Origin: Streptomyces sp. Edi2
Lineage (GTDB): Bacteria; Actinomycetota; Actinomycetes; Streptomycetales; Streptomycetaceae
Direction: 5' to 3'
Length of the DNA: 64,000 nucleotides
NCBI RefSeq assembly: GCF_040253635.1
Contig: NZ_JBEJGX010000003.1
Location: 4,030,001-4,094,000, forward strand
Shown piece after piece: positions 34,638-42,580 of this stretch (position 1 is its first letter; each line of letters opens with the position of its first letter). A model generated the notes under the pieces. It made no database searches. It had not been told where the DNA came from and saw only the letters and a list, made by a program, of their open reading frames with translations. A program made the translations under genes and the position numbers.

Positions 34638-35203
34638 GGTCGGCTCAGGGCGGCGATCCGCGCTGCCTCCTCGGGGAAGCGCGCGGCCAGTTCGGCGGCG
34701 TCCCCGTGCTCGTAGTCCTCGAAGGTGAAACCCGGCGCCATCGTGCAGCCGAAGAGCGTCCAGGAGCCGCCGTCGGCGACCTCGGCGGCCATCCAGGTAC
34801 CGGCCGGCACCGTGAACTGGACGTGCTGCCCGCCGAGCACATCCGGCCCGAGGACGACCGTACGGGCGCCGCCGTCTTCAGGGAGGAGGAACAGGGCGAG
34901 CGGATCACCGCGGTAGAAGTGCCAGATTTCATCGGTGGGCAGCCGGTGCAGGGCGGAGAAGTCGCCCGGCTCGGCGGTCAGCAGCATCACGATCGCCGAG
35001 CCCTCGGGCCGTCCGTCGGCACGCTCGGGGCCTGCCCAGGTACGCCGGAACCGTCCGCCTTCACGGGGCAGTGGCGTCAGCCCGTAGAAGTCGATCAGCG
35101 CCTCGGGGAGCCGGTCGCCGGGCACCGGCTGCTCGCCGCCCATCGGCCGCTCGTCCGTCCGCTGCTCGCCCGTCCGCTGCTCGCCGGTCCACTGCTCGTC
35201 CAT
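34634..35203 (-). CDS. DUF985-type cupin family protein
   Basis: A 189-residue protein. After a repetitive polar N-terminus (EQWTGEQRTGEQRTDERP) the cupin core begins near residue 30 with LPEALIDFYGLTPLPREGG. The conserved LHRLPTDEIWHFYRGDPL, HVQFTVPAGTW and FGCTMAPGFTFEDYEHGD segments are characteristic of DUF985. ATG 35203 has GAGG about 10 nt upstream. The family binds a metal and its reaction is unknown. Coupled to the SDR gene downstream (ATGA overlap). Confidence 0.88.
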   Translation of the reverse strand: MDEQWTGEQRTGEQRTDERPMGGEQPVPGDRLPEALIDFYGLTPLPREGGRFRRTWAGPERADGRPEGSAIVMLLTAEPGDFSALHRLPTDEIWHFYRGDPLALFLLPEDGGARTVVLGPDVLGGQHVQFTVPAGTWMAAEVADGGSWTLFGCTMAPGFTFEDYEHGDAAELAARFPEEAARIAALSRP

Positions 35204-35308
35204 CTGACGGCCGCCTCCCCTCGGTCCGCTGACTGCCGGGTCGTGGGTACAGGCTAGGGGTGACGCCAGTTGGGTGCGGGCCCATTCGAGCAGGTGGCCG
35301 AGCCCGCG

Positions 35309-35427
35309 CGGAGGCACTGCCCGGCGGGGGCGTCGCCCGTGCGGAGGCGATGTGCGTGCAGCGGCGCTGCCAAACCGGAGGCGTTGCCAAGCCGGAGTGG
35401 TTGCCCGGCCGGAGGCATTGCCCGGCG
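35309..35427. repeat. Degenerate ~17-bp repeats with CCGGAGGC core
   Basis: About five imperfect copies of a unit resembling CCGGAGGCRTTGCCCGG lie upstream of the cupin gene and downstream of the next gene. They are not in a coding frame I support. A decayed tandem array is the simplest reading. Confidence 0.5.
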
Positions 35428-35439
35428 GCCGACGGCCCG

Positions 35440-36114
35440 TCAGGCGGCTGTCCAATACGGGTCACGGCCGGTCTCCGCCAGCAGCACGTCGAGCGCGGGG
35501 GCGCCGGGCGGGACGGGGAGCGGGTCGGCGAAGACGTTCATCTTCCGGGCCGTCGGGGCCATCTGTGCGACCAGTGTCCGCAGCTCGGCCACGCACCCGA
35601 CGGGCGGCGCGTACGGCCTGCCGGTCGCCCGCGCCACGTCCCAGGCGTGCACCGTCAGATCCAGCAGCACCATCGCGCCGACGGTCCGGGCCGGCAGGTT
35701 CATTCCGCCGGTCAGGCCGTCCTCCGCGCCCGGCGCCGCCCACGCCTCGACCAGCCGCGCCGTCTCGTCGGCGAACCGGTCGGGCCACCGCGCGCCGTAC
35801 TCACCGAGGCGGTCGGGGGTGGTGCTGAAGTCCACGTCCTTCTTGGCGGCCAGCGTCTGAAAGGCGACGACCACCTGGAAGAGGTGGTTGAGCAGCGCCC
35901 TCAGGTCGTACTCGGCGCACGGCGTCGGCAGTCCCAGCTGGTCGTCGCGCACCCCGCGCAGTACAGGGAGCGCCGCGTCGGCCGCCGCTTCGAGCAGCGC
36001 GCTGATCGGTGGGGACGCGGGGGCCGATGAGGGCGAGGGAGCCGGTGCGGCCGCGGGGGCCGGTGCCGTTTCACTCGCGGGCGTTTCATCCGGAATGTCT
36101 TGCATGTCGGTCAT
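35440..36114 (-). CDS. TIGR03086-type metal-binding (DinB/maleylpyruvate isomerase-like) protein
   Basis: A 224-residue protein. The N-terminal ~35 residues are Ala/Pro-rich; the DinB-like helical domain follows with LGLPTPCAEYDLRALLNHL, containing the metal-binding His, and the second helix LLDLTVHAWDVARATGRPY with a further His. This is the TIGR03086 mycothiol-dependent-enzyme-like family of actinobacteria. ATG 36114 or 36105 are both possible. It is divergent from an AraC-type regulator at 36267, a common regulator-target arrangement. Substrate unknown. Confidence 0.85.
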   Translation of the reverse strand: MTDMQDIPDETPASETAPAPAAAPAPSPSSAPASPPISALLEAAADAALPVLRGVRDDQLGLPTPCAEYDLRALLNHLFQVVVAFQTLAAKKDVDFSTTPDRLGEYGARWPDRFADETARLVEAWAAPGAEDGLTGGMNLPARTVGAMVLLDLTVHAWDVARATGRPYAPPVGCVAELRTLVAQMAPTARKMNVFADPLPVPPGAPALDVLLAETGRDPYWTAA

Positions 36115-36266
36115 GGCGATGACGCTACGGGGCGCGGCCGGAGGCGGCTTGAAAAAATGCGACAGCCCGCGCGACCGGTCAGGCGAAAGCCCGCCCGACC
36201 GCTGCGGCCTGCGGCCCGACCTCGCGGGCCGGGCGGGACGGCGCGGGCACCCCCTAAAATCCAGGC

Positions 36267-37148
36267 ATGGCCGCTCCACGGCGCGATGCCCGGGGCATCG
36301 TCGACGCCCCCGGACTCTTCACGCGGGTGCAGTTCCGCCGCCGCACCCCCGCCGCACCACTGCGCCCCTACGTCGAGCACTACTGGCTGATCGACTGGGA
36401 TCTGTCCGAGCCGTATGCCACGCATGTCGTTCCGCACCCCTGCGTGAACCTCGTCTTCCAGCGGTACGCCGACCGGCCCGGCTTCGGTGAGGTCGCGGGC
36501 GTCGGGCTGGAGCTGTTCGCACAGAAGCTGACGGGGCGCGGGCGGGTGTGCGGGGTGCAGTTCCGGCCCGGCGGGTTCCGGCCGTTCACCCCGGAGCGGC
36601 CCGCCACGGACTGGACGGACCGCCGGTTGCCGCTGGCCACGGTGTTCGGGGCCACCGATGCCACGGCCACCGGCACCACCACCCCCGACACCGCCGCCCC
36701 CGGCACTGCTACGCCCGGCGTCACGGCCGCCGGTGCCGCAGCCGCCGTACTGGAGCCGGACGACGAGGACGCCCGGGTGGCCGCGCTCGACGCGTTCCTG
36801 ATCCCCCGCGTGCATGCCGGGCCCCGGATCCTCGCCCAGGCCGACCTCGTCATGGGACTGGCCGACCGGATCCGCACGGACCGTACGATCCGCCGGGTCG
36901 CGGACTTCGCGCAGGCCGAGGGCATGTCCGTACGGGCCCTGCAGCGGCTGTTCGCCGGATACGTCGGGGTCAGCCCCAAGTGGGTACTGCTGCGCTACCG
37001 GGTGCACGAGGCCCTGGAGCGCGCCGCGTCCGACGCGGAGGTCGACTGGGCCGCGCTCGCCGCCGAACTGGGCTACAGCGATCAGGCGCATCTGATTCGC
37101 GAGGTCAGCGCCACCGTCGGGGTCCCGCCCACCACCTACGTCCGCTGA
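36267..37148 (+). CDS. AraC-family transcriptional regulator
   Basis: A 293-residue regulator with an N-terminal DUF6597-type sensor (LRPYVEHYWLIDWDL, VVPHPCVNLVF, CGVQFRPGGFRPF) and a C-terminal double-HTH AraC domain (RTIRRVADFAQAEGMSVRAL and AAELGYSDQAHLIREVSATV). An Ala/Thr-rich linker separates the two. The divergent TIGR03086 gene at 36114 shares its promoter region and is a candidate target (inference). Confidence 0.9.
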   Translation: MAAPRRDARGIVDAPGLFTRVQFRRRTPAAPLRPYVEHYWLIDWDLSEPYATHVVPHPCVNLVFQRYADRPGFGEVAGVGLELFAQKLTGRGRVCGVQFRPGGFRPFTPERPATDWTDRRLPLATVFGATDATATGTTTPDTAAPGTATPGVTAAGAAAAVLEPDDEDARVAALDAFLIPRVHAGPRILAQADLVMGLADRIRTDRTIRRVADFAQAEGMSVRALQRLFAGYVGVSPKWVLLRYRVHEALERAASDAEVDWAALAAELGYSDQAHLIREVSATVGVPPTTYVR

Positions 37149-37220
37149 CCCCGGCCGCCGCCGGGAGCCCTCAAAGCTGTCCGGCAAGCAGGGCTGTCGG
37201 ACCTCATAGCCGTTCGGGCA

Positions 37221-37853
37221 TCAGGGCTGTTCGGCCGTCAGATAGCGCTGGATGGTGGGAGCCAGCCAGGCGACGACCTCGTCGTGGCTGAGATTCACGG
37301 CCGGCGGGATGCGCAGTACATAGCGGCACAGCGCCATGCCGAGTATCTGGGACGCGATCAGCGCGGCACGGGTCGGCGCCTCGTCGGGCACCGGGCAGAC
37401 CGCGGCCAGGACCGGCTTGATCTGTTCGGCGAACACGCCTCGCATCCGCTGCGCGCCCGCCTCGTTGGTGACCCCGACGCGCATCATGCCGGTCAGCGTC
37501 TCGTCGCACTCCCAGCGCTCCAGAAGGTGGCGTACGAGCCGGGCGCCGGCCTCATGGCGCGGTACGTGGGTGAGATCCGGGGCGTGCACCTCGATCTCGG
37601 AGGCGGCCGCGAAGAGACCGGCCTTGTTTCCGTAGTAGCGCATCACCATCGACGGGTCGATGTCCGCGTCCCTGGCGATGGCGCGGATCGTGGCGCGCTC
37701 ATAGCCGTCCGCGGCGAAGCGGTCCCGGGCGGCGGCCAGGATCGCGGCGCGCGTCGCGGCGGAGCGGCGGGGGCGGGCGGGGTCCGCCGGGCTGTCGGGC
37801 GCGGCAGGCGCGACAGGCGCGGCCTCGGCGGGGGAGGGAGCGTGTTCGACCAT
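37221..37853 (-). CDS. TetR-family transcriptional regulator
   Basis: A 210-residue regulator. After an Ala/Pro-rich lead of about 28 residues, the HTH reads RAAILAAARDRFAADGYE then DIDPSMVMRYYGNKAGLF. The C-terminal ligand domain resembles the TetR_C group with a long helix LIASQILGMALCRYVLRIPP. Three CAAC-N4-GTTG sites at 37870-37937 lie between its start and the divergent FAD-monooxygenase gene, so it probably represses both itself and that gene. Confidence 0.92.
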   Translation of the reverse strand: MVEHAPSPAEAAPVAPAAPDSPADPARPRRSAATRAAILAAARDRFAADGYERATIRAIARDADIDPSMVMRYYGNKAGLFAAASEIEVHAPDLTHVPRHEAGARLVRHLLERWECDETLTGMMRVGVTNEAGAQRMRGVFAEQIKPVLAAVCPVPDEAPTRAALIASQILGMALCRYVLRIPPAVNLSHDEVVAWLAPTIQRYLTAEQP

Positions 37854-37869
37854 GTCAACAACTGTAGGC

Positions 37870-37937
37870 CAACACCTGTTGACACACCAGATCCGCTCGC
37901 CTTACGCTTGCCAACAAGCGTTGACCAACATGCGTTG
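37870..37937. promoter_or_regulatory. Three CAAC-N4-GTTG operators between TetR and monooxygenase genes
   Basis: CAACACCTGTTG (37870-37881), CAACAAGCGTTG (37912-37923) and CAACATGCGTTG (37926-37937) share the inverted half-sites CAAC and GTTG with a 4-nt centre. The last two have centres 14 bp apart; the first is 42 bp from the second. Their place in the divergent promoter region fits operators of the TetR protein. Confidence 0.7.
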
Positions 37938-38078
37938 GCATTGCGCCAGGCACCGGCGCAGACACCAGCAGACGCAGGCACGGACACCGACACCCGCACC
38001 CACACAGGCACGGCGCAGACGCGAAAACCGGCACAGGAACAGGCATAGGCATAGGCACAGGCGCAGGAGGCGGAAGCC

Positions 38079-39824
38079 ATGGATGCCATGAACCACAAGC
38101 CCGGTCACGACGGCCACGACGGCCACGACGGCAGCAGCGGTCACGACGGCCGCAGCGCTCACAGCCGCCACGACGACCACGGCTCCCCCGGAACGGACGC
38201 GACGCGGAAGAACCGCGATCGCAAGGACCACGACCGGAAGGACCGCGACCGGGTGGCCCGCGATACGGACGTCATCGTCGTGGGCGCGGGCCCGACCGGC
38301 CTGCTGCTCGCCGGGGACCTCGCCGAGGCGGGCCTGGGTGTCACGCTCCTGGAGCGCCGCCCCGCCACGATCAGCAATCTCACCCGGGCCCTGGCGGTCC
38401 ATGCCCGCACCCTTGAGCAACTGGACGCCCGGGGCCTCGCCGACGAGCTGGTCGCCGGCGGCCACCGGGTCCCCGCCATCCGCCTGTTCGGGGACGCCAC
38501 CTTCGATGCGACCCGGCTCCGCTCCCGCTTCCCGTTCGTGCTGATCACCCCGCAGTTCGAGGTGGAGCGGCTGCTGGAGCGGCGGGCCCGCCGGGCCGGG
38601 GTCGTCTTCCGCTACGACTCCGAAGTGCTCGGCCTCGATCAGGACGCGGACGGCGTGACGGTGCGCTTCCGTACCGCCGACGGCCTCGGCAGCATCCGTG
38701 CCGCCTACACCGTCGGCACCGATGGCGTCCGCAGCATCGTCCGCGAAGCCCTCGGCCTGCCGTTCCCCGGCAAGTCCGTGATCCGCTCCCTGGTACTCGC
38801 CGATGTCCGGCTGAGCCGGGAGCCCGAGTCCCCCTTCACCGTCGCCGCCAACGGCGACGCCTTCGCCCTGGTCGGCTCGTTCGGCGACGGCTGGTACCGC
38901 GTCATCGGCTGGAACCGCCACCGCCAGGCCGACGACGACGCGCCCGTCGGTCTCGACGAGGTCCGCGAGTTCACCCGGCTCGCCCTCGGCAATGACTACG
39001 GCGTCCCCGAAGTCCGCTGGGTCTCCCGCTTCCACAGCGACGAGCGCCAGGCCCCCCGCTACCGCGTGGGCCGCGTGTTCCTCGCCGGCGATGCCGCGCA
39101 TGTGCACTCCCCCGCCGGCGGCCAGGGCATGAACACCGGCCTCCAGGACGCCGCCAACCTCAGCTGGAAGCTCACCGCTGTGCTCCGGGGCCACTCCCCC
39201 GACAGCCTCCTGGACAGCTATCAGACCGAGCGCCACCCCGTGGGCAAGCAGGTGCTGCGCAGCAGTGGCGCCCTCATCCGGCTCGCCCTGCTGCACACCG
39301 CCCCCGGACGCGCCGTCCGCACACTCGCCGCCCGGCTCGTCAACCATCTGCCGCCGCTGTCCGGCCGCGCGATCCGCACCGTCTCCGGCATCGGCATCGC
39401 CTACAAGGCCGGGCCCGGCGCCCACCCCCTCGCCGGCCGGCGCGCCCCCGACATCCGCCTGGCCGACGGCGGGCGCCTCTACGCACTCCTGCGGCAGGGG
39501 AGGTTCGTCCTCCTCACCCCCGCCGACGAGCCCGGCGTTCCCCACACTCCGCCGGGCAAGGAGGACTCCCCCCGGTCCGCCGCCGGCCGTGTCGTCACCG
39601 CCTCCTGGCGCAGCGGCCGCCGCACGGCGCTTCTCGTCCGCCCCGACGGCTATATCGCCTGGGCCACCGATGCCACGGCCCCCGCCGAGCGCGCCGCGGC
39701 GCTACGCTCCGCTCTCCTCCACTGGACCGGCGCCGCTCCCGAGGACGGCGACCCCATAGGCACCGGCCGGCCCGCCTCCCTCACCGCTCCAGCACATGCC
39801 GCAGATATGCCCGGGGATCGTTGA
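38079..39824 (+). CDS. FAD-dependent aromatic monooxygenase with His-rich N-terminal extension
   Basis: A 581-residue flavoprotein of the PheA/TfdB (group A) type. The FAD Rossmann motif GAGPTG is at 69-74, the second FAD motif is VFLAGDAAHVHSPAGGQGMN, and a C-terminal thioredoxin-like domain completes the layout. Such enzymes hydroxylate phenols or polyketides with NAD(P)H and O2. A ~62-residue His/Asp/Lys-rich segment precedes the FAD domain; it is probably real because AGGAGG sits 8 nt before ATG 38079. Divergent from and probably controlled by the TetR gene. Its 3' end overlaps the convergent AAA gene by 44 bp. Confidence 0.9.
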   Translation: MDAMNHKPGHDGHDGHDGSSGHDGRSAHSRHDDHGSPGTDATRKNRDRKDHDRKDRDRVARDTDVIVVGAGPTGLLLAGDLAEAGLGVTLLERRPATISNLTRALAVHARTLEQLDARGLADELVAGGHRVPAIRLFGDATFDATRLRSRFPFVLITPQFEVERLLERRARRAGVVFRYDSEVLGLDQDADGVTVRFRTADGLGSIRAAYTVGTDGVRSIVREALGLPFPGKSVIRSLVLADVRLSREPESPFTVAANGDAFALVGSFGDGWYRVIGWNRHRQADDDAPVGLDEVREFTRLALGNDYGVPEVRWVSRFHSDERQAPRYRVGRVFLAGDAAHVHSPAGGQGMNTGLQDAANLSWKLTAVLRGHSPDSLLDSYQTERHPVGKQVLRSSGALIRLALLHTAPGRAVRTLAARLVNHLPPLSGRAIRTVSGIGIAYKAGPGAHPLAGRRAPDIRLADGGRLYALLRQGRFVLLTPADEPGVPHTPPGKEDSPRSAAGRVVTASWRSGRRTALLVRPDGYIAWATDATAPAERAAALRSALLHWTGAAPEDGDPIGTGRPASLTAPAHAADMPGDR

Positions 39825-40521
39825 GATAGCGCCGCCAGTGGTCGACCAGCCCCAGCTCCGCCCACTCCACGCTCCGCATCCCGTGCTCGCCGACCTCCAC
39901 GATCGCCGCACCGGGCAGCGCCGTCAGCAGCGGTGAGTGCGTGGCGCAGATGATCTGCGCGCCACCGCTCCCCAACTCGTCCATCAACCCGACCAGTTCC
40001 AGGCAGGAGGAGAAGGACAGGGCGGCCTCGGGCTCGTCCATCACATACAGGCCCTGCTGCGAGAACCGCTCCCGGAAGGCCATCAGAAAGCCCTCCCCGT
40101 GGCTCATCTCGTCCGGGGACCGGGACAGCCGGTTCGACCTCCGCTCCCCGTTCAGCGCCTCCAGCGCCGTCTCGGCCCGTAGGAAGAAGCCCCGCCTGCG
40201 GCCCCGCGGCCCGCGCACCATCCGGCGCCCCTCCCGCGTCGGGTCGAACCGCATCAGCCCGCCGAGCAGCGACGCTTCCCGTGAACTCGCGTACTTGTAT
40301 CCCGCCGAGCCGCCGTACGAATCCAGTCCGAAGCCTTCCGCCAGTGCCTCGGCCAGCGTCGACTTGCCCGAACCGTTCTCCCCCACCAGAAACGTGACCG
40401 GAGCACGGAAGGCCAGCCCCTCGTCGGCCAGCTGGCGCACACACGGCACCGTCCAGGGCCAGCCGTCCCCGGCCGTCCCCTCCCCCTCCGGAACGTCCAC
40501 GTAAGCCCGTTCGATCAGCAT
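39781..40521 (-). CDS. AAA ATPase of the ABC/RecF-like group
   Basis: A 246-residue soluble ATPase. Walker A is GENGSGKST (residues 47-55), the signature-like region is SPDEMSHGEGF, Walker B is LYVMDEPEAALS, and the switch His is in CATHSPLL. This is the single-chain YhcG/OLD-like AAA family, without a membrane part or nuclease domain. The 3' end overlaps the monooxygenase gene by 44 bp in the convergent direction. Biological role unknown; proteins of this group are widespread stand-alone ATPases. Confidence 0.88.
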   Translation of the reverse strand: MLIERAYVDVPEGEGTAGDGWPWTVPCVRQLADEGLAFRAPVTFLVGENGSGKSTLAEALAEGFGLDSYGGSAGYKYASSREASLLGGLMRFDPTREGRRMVRGPRGRRRGFFLRAETALEALNGERRSNRLSRSPDEMSHGEGFLMAFRERFSQQGLYVMDEPEAALSFSSCLELVGLMDELGSGGAQIICATHSPLLTALPGAAIVEVGEHGMRSVEWAELGLVDHWRRYLNDPRAYLRHVLER

Positions 40522-40842
40522 GCCCCGAAGCTCTCACACCCCACTGACAGCCATCCGCCCACAGCACCCTGACGAATCCCCCGCCCGGCCCTGGAAGAGC
40601 CCCTGCCCGACTTGCCCCATCCCCCGCCCAGCCCCGGAGGCCCCTCCGTCCGCCCCCGACGCCCCCAACCGGCACCCGCCCCCGCCCCGCCCCCGCCGGA
40701 CCCTGGAGGCTCCCCTGCCCGCCCCGACGTATCCCCCCGCCGGCGCCCGCCCCAGCCCGGCACCCCGTCCCTCCCGGCAGCCCGCCCCAGCCGAGCGGTA
40801 TGCCCCAGCCGGACCGAGGCCCCGTTTCCGTAGGCTTCACGC
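40522..40842. other. 321-bp C-rich intergenic stretch
   Basis: Between the divergent AAA ATPase and YnfA genes. It is very C-rich on the plus strand with loose CCCCGCCC repeats. No gene, clear promoter or hairpin was recognised. Confidence 0.5.
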
Positions 40843-41178
40843 ATGCTGTTCGCCCGCTCCGCCGCCCTCTTCCTCGTCGCCGCCCTCTTCGAAATCGGCG
40901 GTGCCTGGCTGGTCTGGCAGGGCGTCCGCGAACACAAGGGCTGGGTCTGGATCGGCGCCGGAGTGATCGCGCTCGGGGCGTACGGCTGGGTCGCCACGTT
41001 CCAGCCGGACGCCGCGTTCGGCCGCATCCTCGCCGCGTACGGCGGTGTCTTCGTCGCCGGATCGCTGGCCTGGGGCGCGATCGCCGACGGCTACCGCCCC
41101 GACCGCTGGGATGTGACCGGCGCACTGATCTGCCTGGCCGGAATGGCAGTGATCATGTATGCCCCCAGAGGCCGTTGA
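40843..41178 (+). CDS. YnfA family (UPF0060) small membrane protein
   Basis: A 111-residue protein with four transmembrane segments, beginning [20 protein letters not shown]. The internal [30 protein letters not shown] segment (quoted here only as a region, residues ~66-95) and C-terminal YAPRG match YnfA, a small multidrug-resistance-like family. Its length and topology are those of the family. Transport function is not established. It is followed 86 nt later by an SDR gene on the same strand. Confidence 0.9.
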   Translation: MLFARSAALFLVAALFEIGGAWLVWQGVREHKGWVWIGAGVIALGAYGWVATFQPDAAFGRILAAYGGVFVAGSLAWGAIADGYRPDRWDVTGALICLAGMAVIMYAPRGR

Positions 41179-41264
41179 GGCCGCCTGCATATCCTGGCCG
41201 CGGACCATCCTCCCCCGAGCCCGTGCGGAACAGGGGGACCCCCCACAGCCCCGAGGAGAGTGCC

Positions 41265-42023
41265 ATGACCGCCGAGGTCCGTACCGCCGTCGTCACCGGA
41301 GCGAGCAGCGGCATCGGCGCCGCCACCGCGCGGGCCCTGGCCGCTGCCGGCTACCGCGTGGTGCTCACCGCCCGCCGCAAGGACCGCATCGAAGCGCTCG
41401 CCGCCGAGCTGCCGGACGCCGAGGCTTACGCCCTCGACGTCACCGACCGCGCCGCCGTCGACGCCTTCGCGGCCGCCCTCGAGCGCTACCCCTCCGTCGA
41501 CGTCCTGGTCAACAACGCCGGCGGGGCCTACGGCGCGGAGCCGGTCGCCACCGGCGACCCCGCCGACTGGCGCGCGATGTACGAGGTCAATGTGCTGGGC
41601 GTGCTCCACATGACCCAGGCACTGCTGCCCGCCCTCACCGCCTCCGGCGAGGGCACGGTCGTCGTCCTCTCCTCCACCGCCGGCCACGGCACCTACGAGG
41701 GCGGCGGCGGTTATGTCGCCGCCAAGCACGGCGCCCATGTCATCGCCGAAACGCTCCGCCTGGAGCTGTGCGGCGAGCCGGTGCGCGTCATCGAGGTCGC
41801 CCCGGGCATGGTCAAGACCGACGAGTTCGCCACCACCCGCTTCCGTGGCGACTCCGCCAAGGCGGCCAAGGTCTACGAGGGCGTCGACCAGCCGCTGAAC
41901 GCGGACGATGTCGCCGACACCATCACCTGGGCGATCACCCGCCCCGCCCACGTCAACATCGACCTGCTGGTGGTCCGCCCCCGCGCCCAGGCCTCCAACT
42001 CCAAGGTCCACCGCACCACCTGA
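41265..42023 (+). CDS. Short-chain dehydrogenase/reductase (SDR)
   Basis: A 252-residue classical SDR. TGASSGIG at residues 11-18, LVNNAGG, VLSSTAGHG with the catalytic Ser, and GYVAAKHGA with Tyr-xxx-Lys. The C-terminus matches the YdfG-like NADP serine/3-hydroxy acid dehydrogenase group (NADDVADTITWAITRPAHVNID). ATG 41265 is preceded by GAGGAG. The stop codon lies in a GCACCACCTGAGA sequence that is repeated twice more downstream. Confidence 0.9.
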   Translation: MTAEVRTAVVTGASSGIGAATARALAAAGYRVVLTARRKDRIEALAAELPDAEAYALDVTDRAAVDAFAAALERYPSVDVLVNNAGGAYGAEPVATGDPADWRAMYEVNVLGVLHMTQALLPALTASGEGTVVVLSSTAGHGTYEGGGGYVAAKHGAHVIAETLRLELCGEPVRVIEVAPGMVKTDEFATTRFRGDSAKAAKVYEGVDQPLNADDVADTITWAITRPAHVNIDLLVVRPRAQASNSKVHRTT

Positions 42024-42056
42024 GACAGGCACCACCTGAGACGCACCACCTGAGAT
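42013..42056. repeat. GCACCACCTGAGA repeat, 3 copies, spanning the SDR stop codon
   Basis: Exact 13-mers start at 42013, 42029 and 42043. The first contains the SDR stop codon (TGA at 42021-42023). The extra copies lie just downstream and are non-coding. Confidence 0.85.
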
Positions 42057-42165
42057 GCGCTCACGTGGACACGCTCCAGGCAGACACGCTCCACGGAGGC
42101 ACGGGCGGCCTGGCGACATGCGAAGAGCGGTCCGGCGCACACCACGCCGGACCGCCCAGGGCTAC

Positions 42166-42235
42166 GCCCTCTCAGCCCCCAGCCCTTCACACACCCCACG
42201 CCACCTGCTTCAGCCTGGCCACAACCTCGACCGTT
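42166..42235 (-). pseudogene. Remnant of the 3' end of an rtcB-like gene
   Basis: The minus strand reads VEVVARLKQVAWGV then stop at 42187. The intact RtcB protein ends VEVVAKLKQVVCVKG. The DNA downstream of the stop also matches the region beyond the intact gene's stop (CCCTTCACACAC and nearby). No more of the gene is present, so only about 70 bp remain. Same strand and orientation as the intact gene at 45927. Confidence 0.7.
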
Positions 42236-42349
42236 GCGACGATCCGTAGAGACCGCCCAACGCGCCGGGGCCCATGATCACTCCACTGGAATGCGGATGC
42301 ACCGGTGGGGCGAGTGCTGCGGACCAGGGTTCACCGGGTGCAGGTGGCG

Positions 42350-42580
42350 TCAGAGGCCGGCGCCGCCGGAGATCCCTGCATGGCCCGAGACGGGGCCTAT
42401 CTGACCGCTCACGCCGCCCGAAACCGAGCCACCCAGAGCGGGCAGCGCAGGCAGAGTGGGCAGGGAGGAGTCTGCGCCGCCCAGCAGGTTTTCGGCCCCG
42501 AGAATTCCGCCGGAGACATTGTCCAGTTCGCTGTCGGCGATCTCGTGAGCCTCGTTCTGGGGCATGGAGTCCTTACGCAT
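42350..42580 (-). CDS. Orphan peptide with double-glycine leader (bacteriocin/RiPP-like precursor)
   Basis: A 76-residue peptide from ATG 42580, with GGGAAGG 7-8 nt upstream. Residues 1-25 are an acidic leader ending ELDNVSGG. This fits the consensus of double-glycine leaders (Glu/Leu at -8/-7, a hydrophobic residue at -4, Gly-Gly at -2/-1) cut by C39-peptidase transporters. The remaining 51 residues are small and hydrophobic (LLGG, PTLPALPALGG, VSGGVSG) with no Cys, so lanthionine rings of the usual kind are not possible. No modification enzyme or C39 exporter is encoded within the window, so the peptide is orphan. Bacteriocin-like activity or a regulatory role is inference. Confidence 0.7.
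   Translation of the reverse strand: MRKDSMPQNEAHEIADSELDNVSGGILGAENLLGGADSSLPTLPALPALGGSVSGGVSGQIGPVSGHAGISGGAGL

Noticed and set aside
37902..39545. 547-codon minus-strand frame over the FAD monooxygenase gene
   Set aside because: Antisense shadow of a clear flavoprotein gene with a strong ribosome site; Gly/Ala/Val/Glu-rich nonsense composition.
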